From Neptuniibacter sp. (GTDB lineage: Bacteria; Pseudomonadota; Gammaproteobacteria; Pseudomonadales; Balneatricaceae), in assembly GCF_024231755.1 (NCBI RefSeq), contig NZ_JAAEQH010000120.1, positions 1 through 40,945 on the forward strand: DNA of 40,945 bases, given 5' to 3'. Position numbers and translations under genes: made by a program. Below, one piece after another: positions 40,165-40,945 of the stretch (position 1 is its first letter; every line of letters begins with the position of its first letter). The notes beneath the pieces are model-generated. The model saw nothing but the letters and a program-made list of their open reading frames with translations, made no database searches and was not told the DNA's origin.

Positions 40165-40344
40165 TTAATCCTTTCCTTTTTTGTTTTTCTTTTTAAATAT
40201 ATTCAAGAGTTTCTTTTTCGGATCCGTTTCTTCTGTAGGAAGCGCTTTTTCAAACCGCTTCTGTAACGAGGCAAACTTTTCCTCTTTACGCTTATGGTTG
40301 GCTTCATCACGTTTACTGGCGATATCAACGACTTTATTCGTCAT
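40165..40344 (-). CDS. Small basic hypothetical protein
   Basis: This 59-residue frame (MTNKVVDIASKRDEANHKRK start) is strongly charged, with a lysine-rich C-terminal half (ETDPKKKLLNIFKKKNKKGK). Its ATG lies inside the end of the upstream small gene, overlapping by 11 bases, which argues for translation coupling and a real gene. The family is unknown. Confidence 0.65.
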   Translation of the reverse strand: MTNKVVDIASKRDEANHKRKEEKFASLQKRFEKALPTEETDPKKKLLNIFKKKNKKGKD

Positions 40345-40498
40345 CAGAACTTCCCTCTTTCTCTGCTGTTAGTTTCTCCTGAGCTTCCTTCCAAATCCGA
40401 AGCTCCTCAAAATATGTATCCCAGACACAAGGTGAACATTGGTTCTCGCAACATTCAAAGTCAGCTGGTGGAGTAGGTTTTTCTTTAGCAGCAGTCAT
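40334..40498 (-). CDS. Small oxidoreductase-like-domain protein
   Basis: The 54-residue protein contains CCENQCSPCVWDTYFEELRI near residues 16-35, which matches the small oxidoreductase-like domain (CC..QC.PCVWD.Y..EL). AGAGGT lies 7 bases before the ATG. The cysteine cluster may bind a metal. It overlaps the next small gene. The function of this family is not known. Confidence 0.75.
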   Translation of the reverse strand: MTAAKEKPTPPADFECCENQCSPCVWDTYFEELRIWKEAQEKLTAEKEGSSDDE

Positions 40499-40847
40499 AA
40501 GTTTACCTCTTAATAAGCTTATTCTAACTTTGCTTTCTTCGACAACCTACATGCCATGAGTCAAACAAAAATCACCTTTTTTGTAGTTTTATATCTAAAC
40601 AGCAACAAACTTGTAACTTTAATGATCAAAATGCTGCAATGCAGCAATAAAAATCATAAAAACAGTTGTAAAAACACAACAGCATTAGCCATAAGTACAT
40701 AGGTCAGACGTAGGATTAAAGCCCTGGATTCAGTATAATCTGTCGCGAAATTACAACCACCGGGTTTGTCATAGTGGAGAAAGGCGACCACAAGTCACCT
40801 TTAAGCAAACCCTTGGCTGCACTGCCATAAAACTTTTGGGGAATACA
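40499..40847. other. Intergenic region upstream of icd
   Basis: This 349-base AT-rich gap between divergent genes has one perfect short palindrome, TGCTGC-AAT-GCAGCA (40632-40646), and nothing else recognised. It should contain the promoter of the isocitrate dehydrogenase gene. No RNA gene was recognised. Confidence 0.5.
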
Positions 40848-40945
40848 ATGACTACAACTAATCAAACGATTTACTGGACTCTTACTGACGAAGCTCCATC
40901 ACTGGCAACATGTTCATTTCTGCCGATCGTACGAGCATTTACCTC
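40848..40945 (+). CDS. icd: Monomeric NADP-dependent isocitrate dehydrogenase (5' end only)
   Basis: The 32 visible residues (MTTTNQTIYWTLTDEAPSLA, then TCSFLPIVRAFT) match the N-terminus of monomeric-type NADP isocitrate dehydrogenase (YTLTDEAPALAT...LLPI.QAF), which converts isocitrate to 2-oxoglutarate in the TCA cycle. GGGG lies about 7 bases before the ATG. The remaining roughly 700 residues lie beyond the right edge. Confidence 0.85.
   Translation, partial: MTTTNQTIYWTLTDEAPSLATCSFLPIVRAFT

Overview
The window reads as a chromosomal segment of a marine-type gammaproteobacterium, most like the Oceanospirillales (Oceanospirillaceae-type gene content). The taxonomic guess rests on gene order and protein resemblance only: yceD-rpmF-plsX-fabD-fabG without fabH, monomeric NADP-isocitrate dehydrogenase, a YdiJ-type dehydrogenase, ModABC and an NsrR/hemerythrin region. 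It splits into two parts: about 16.8 kb of prophage on the left and about 24 kb of ordinary chromosome on the right.

PROPHAGE (1 to about 16.8 kb; its left end is outside the window). The layout is lambdoid. A leftward operon runs from a Cro/YdaS-like protein through a small LuxR-type HTH protein, a Rha/KilAC regulator, an O-like initiator whose gene carries palindromic iterons (probable origin), a lambda P-like protein, three small proteins and SSB. Divergently, a CI-like repressor gene is followed at once by a HipA-like kinase and a DUF3037 protein, in the position rexAB holds in lambda. Then come a RelE-type toxin with an unrecognised partner and a PDZ-plus-membrane-anchor protein. A second, rightward early operon starts at 9040 with another LuxR-type HTH protein and holds about a dozen small genes, including a sliding-clamp-like protein. 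Matching 13-bp palindromes (GAAC-N5-GTTC type) lie at both early promoter regions and tie the operons to one repressor.

INTEGRON-LIKE PART (12.36 to 16.62 kb). Here the prophage contains what looks like an integron. There are three related attC-like sites, three gene-cassette-like units whose first 8 or 9 bases are exactly complementary to the R''-like box at their own 3' end, two identical 43-bp repeats, and an integron-type integrase (IntI) gene. A lambda-type xis/int pair lies between the cassette units. All genes point the same way as intI, which is not the classical arrangement. Three GTCCCAC repeats and a bidirectional terminator then separate the element from fabG. The element therefore lies directly downstream of fabG, where acpP is normally found.

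CHROMOSOME (16.8 to 40.9 kb). First comes the fatty-acid/phospholipid cluster yceD-rpmF-plsX-fabD-fabG (leftward), with the divergent yceF-type maf gene, then sppA and a HAD phosphatase. Next is a nitric-oxide-related patch (nsrR, a hemerythrin, and a small membrane protein behind an NsrR-like box), followed by rraA, a SPOR-like lipoprotein, a two-component pair with an unusual receiver-ATPase protein, and modABC. A YdiJ-type FAD/Fe-S dehydrogenase with a divergent LysR regulator follows, then endonuclease I, a uracil-DNA-glycosylase-family protein, a PqiA-like membrane protein, an EF-hand-rich protein, two small hypotheticals, and the start of monomeric isocitrate dehydrogenase. Three near-identical GGGGACAG...CTGTCCCC palindromes sit between convergent gene pairs in this half.

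All calls come from reading the sequence and from family knowledge; no database search was run.
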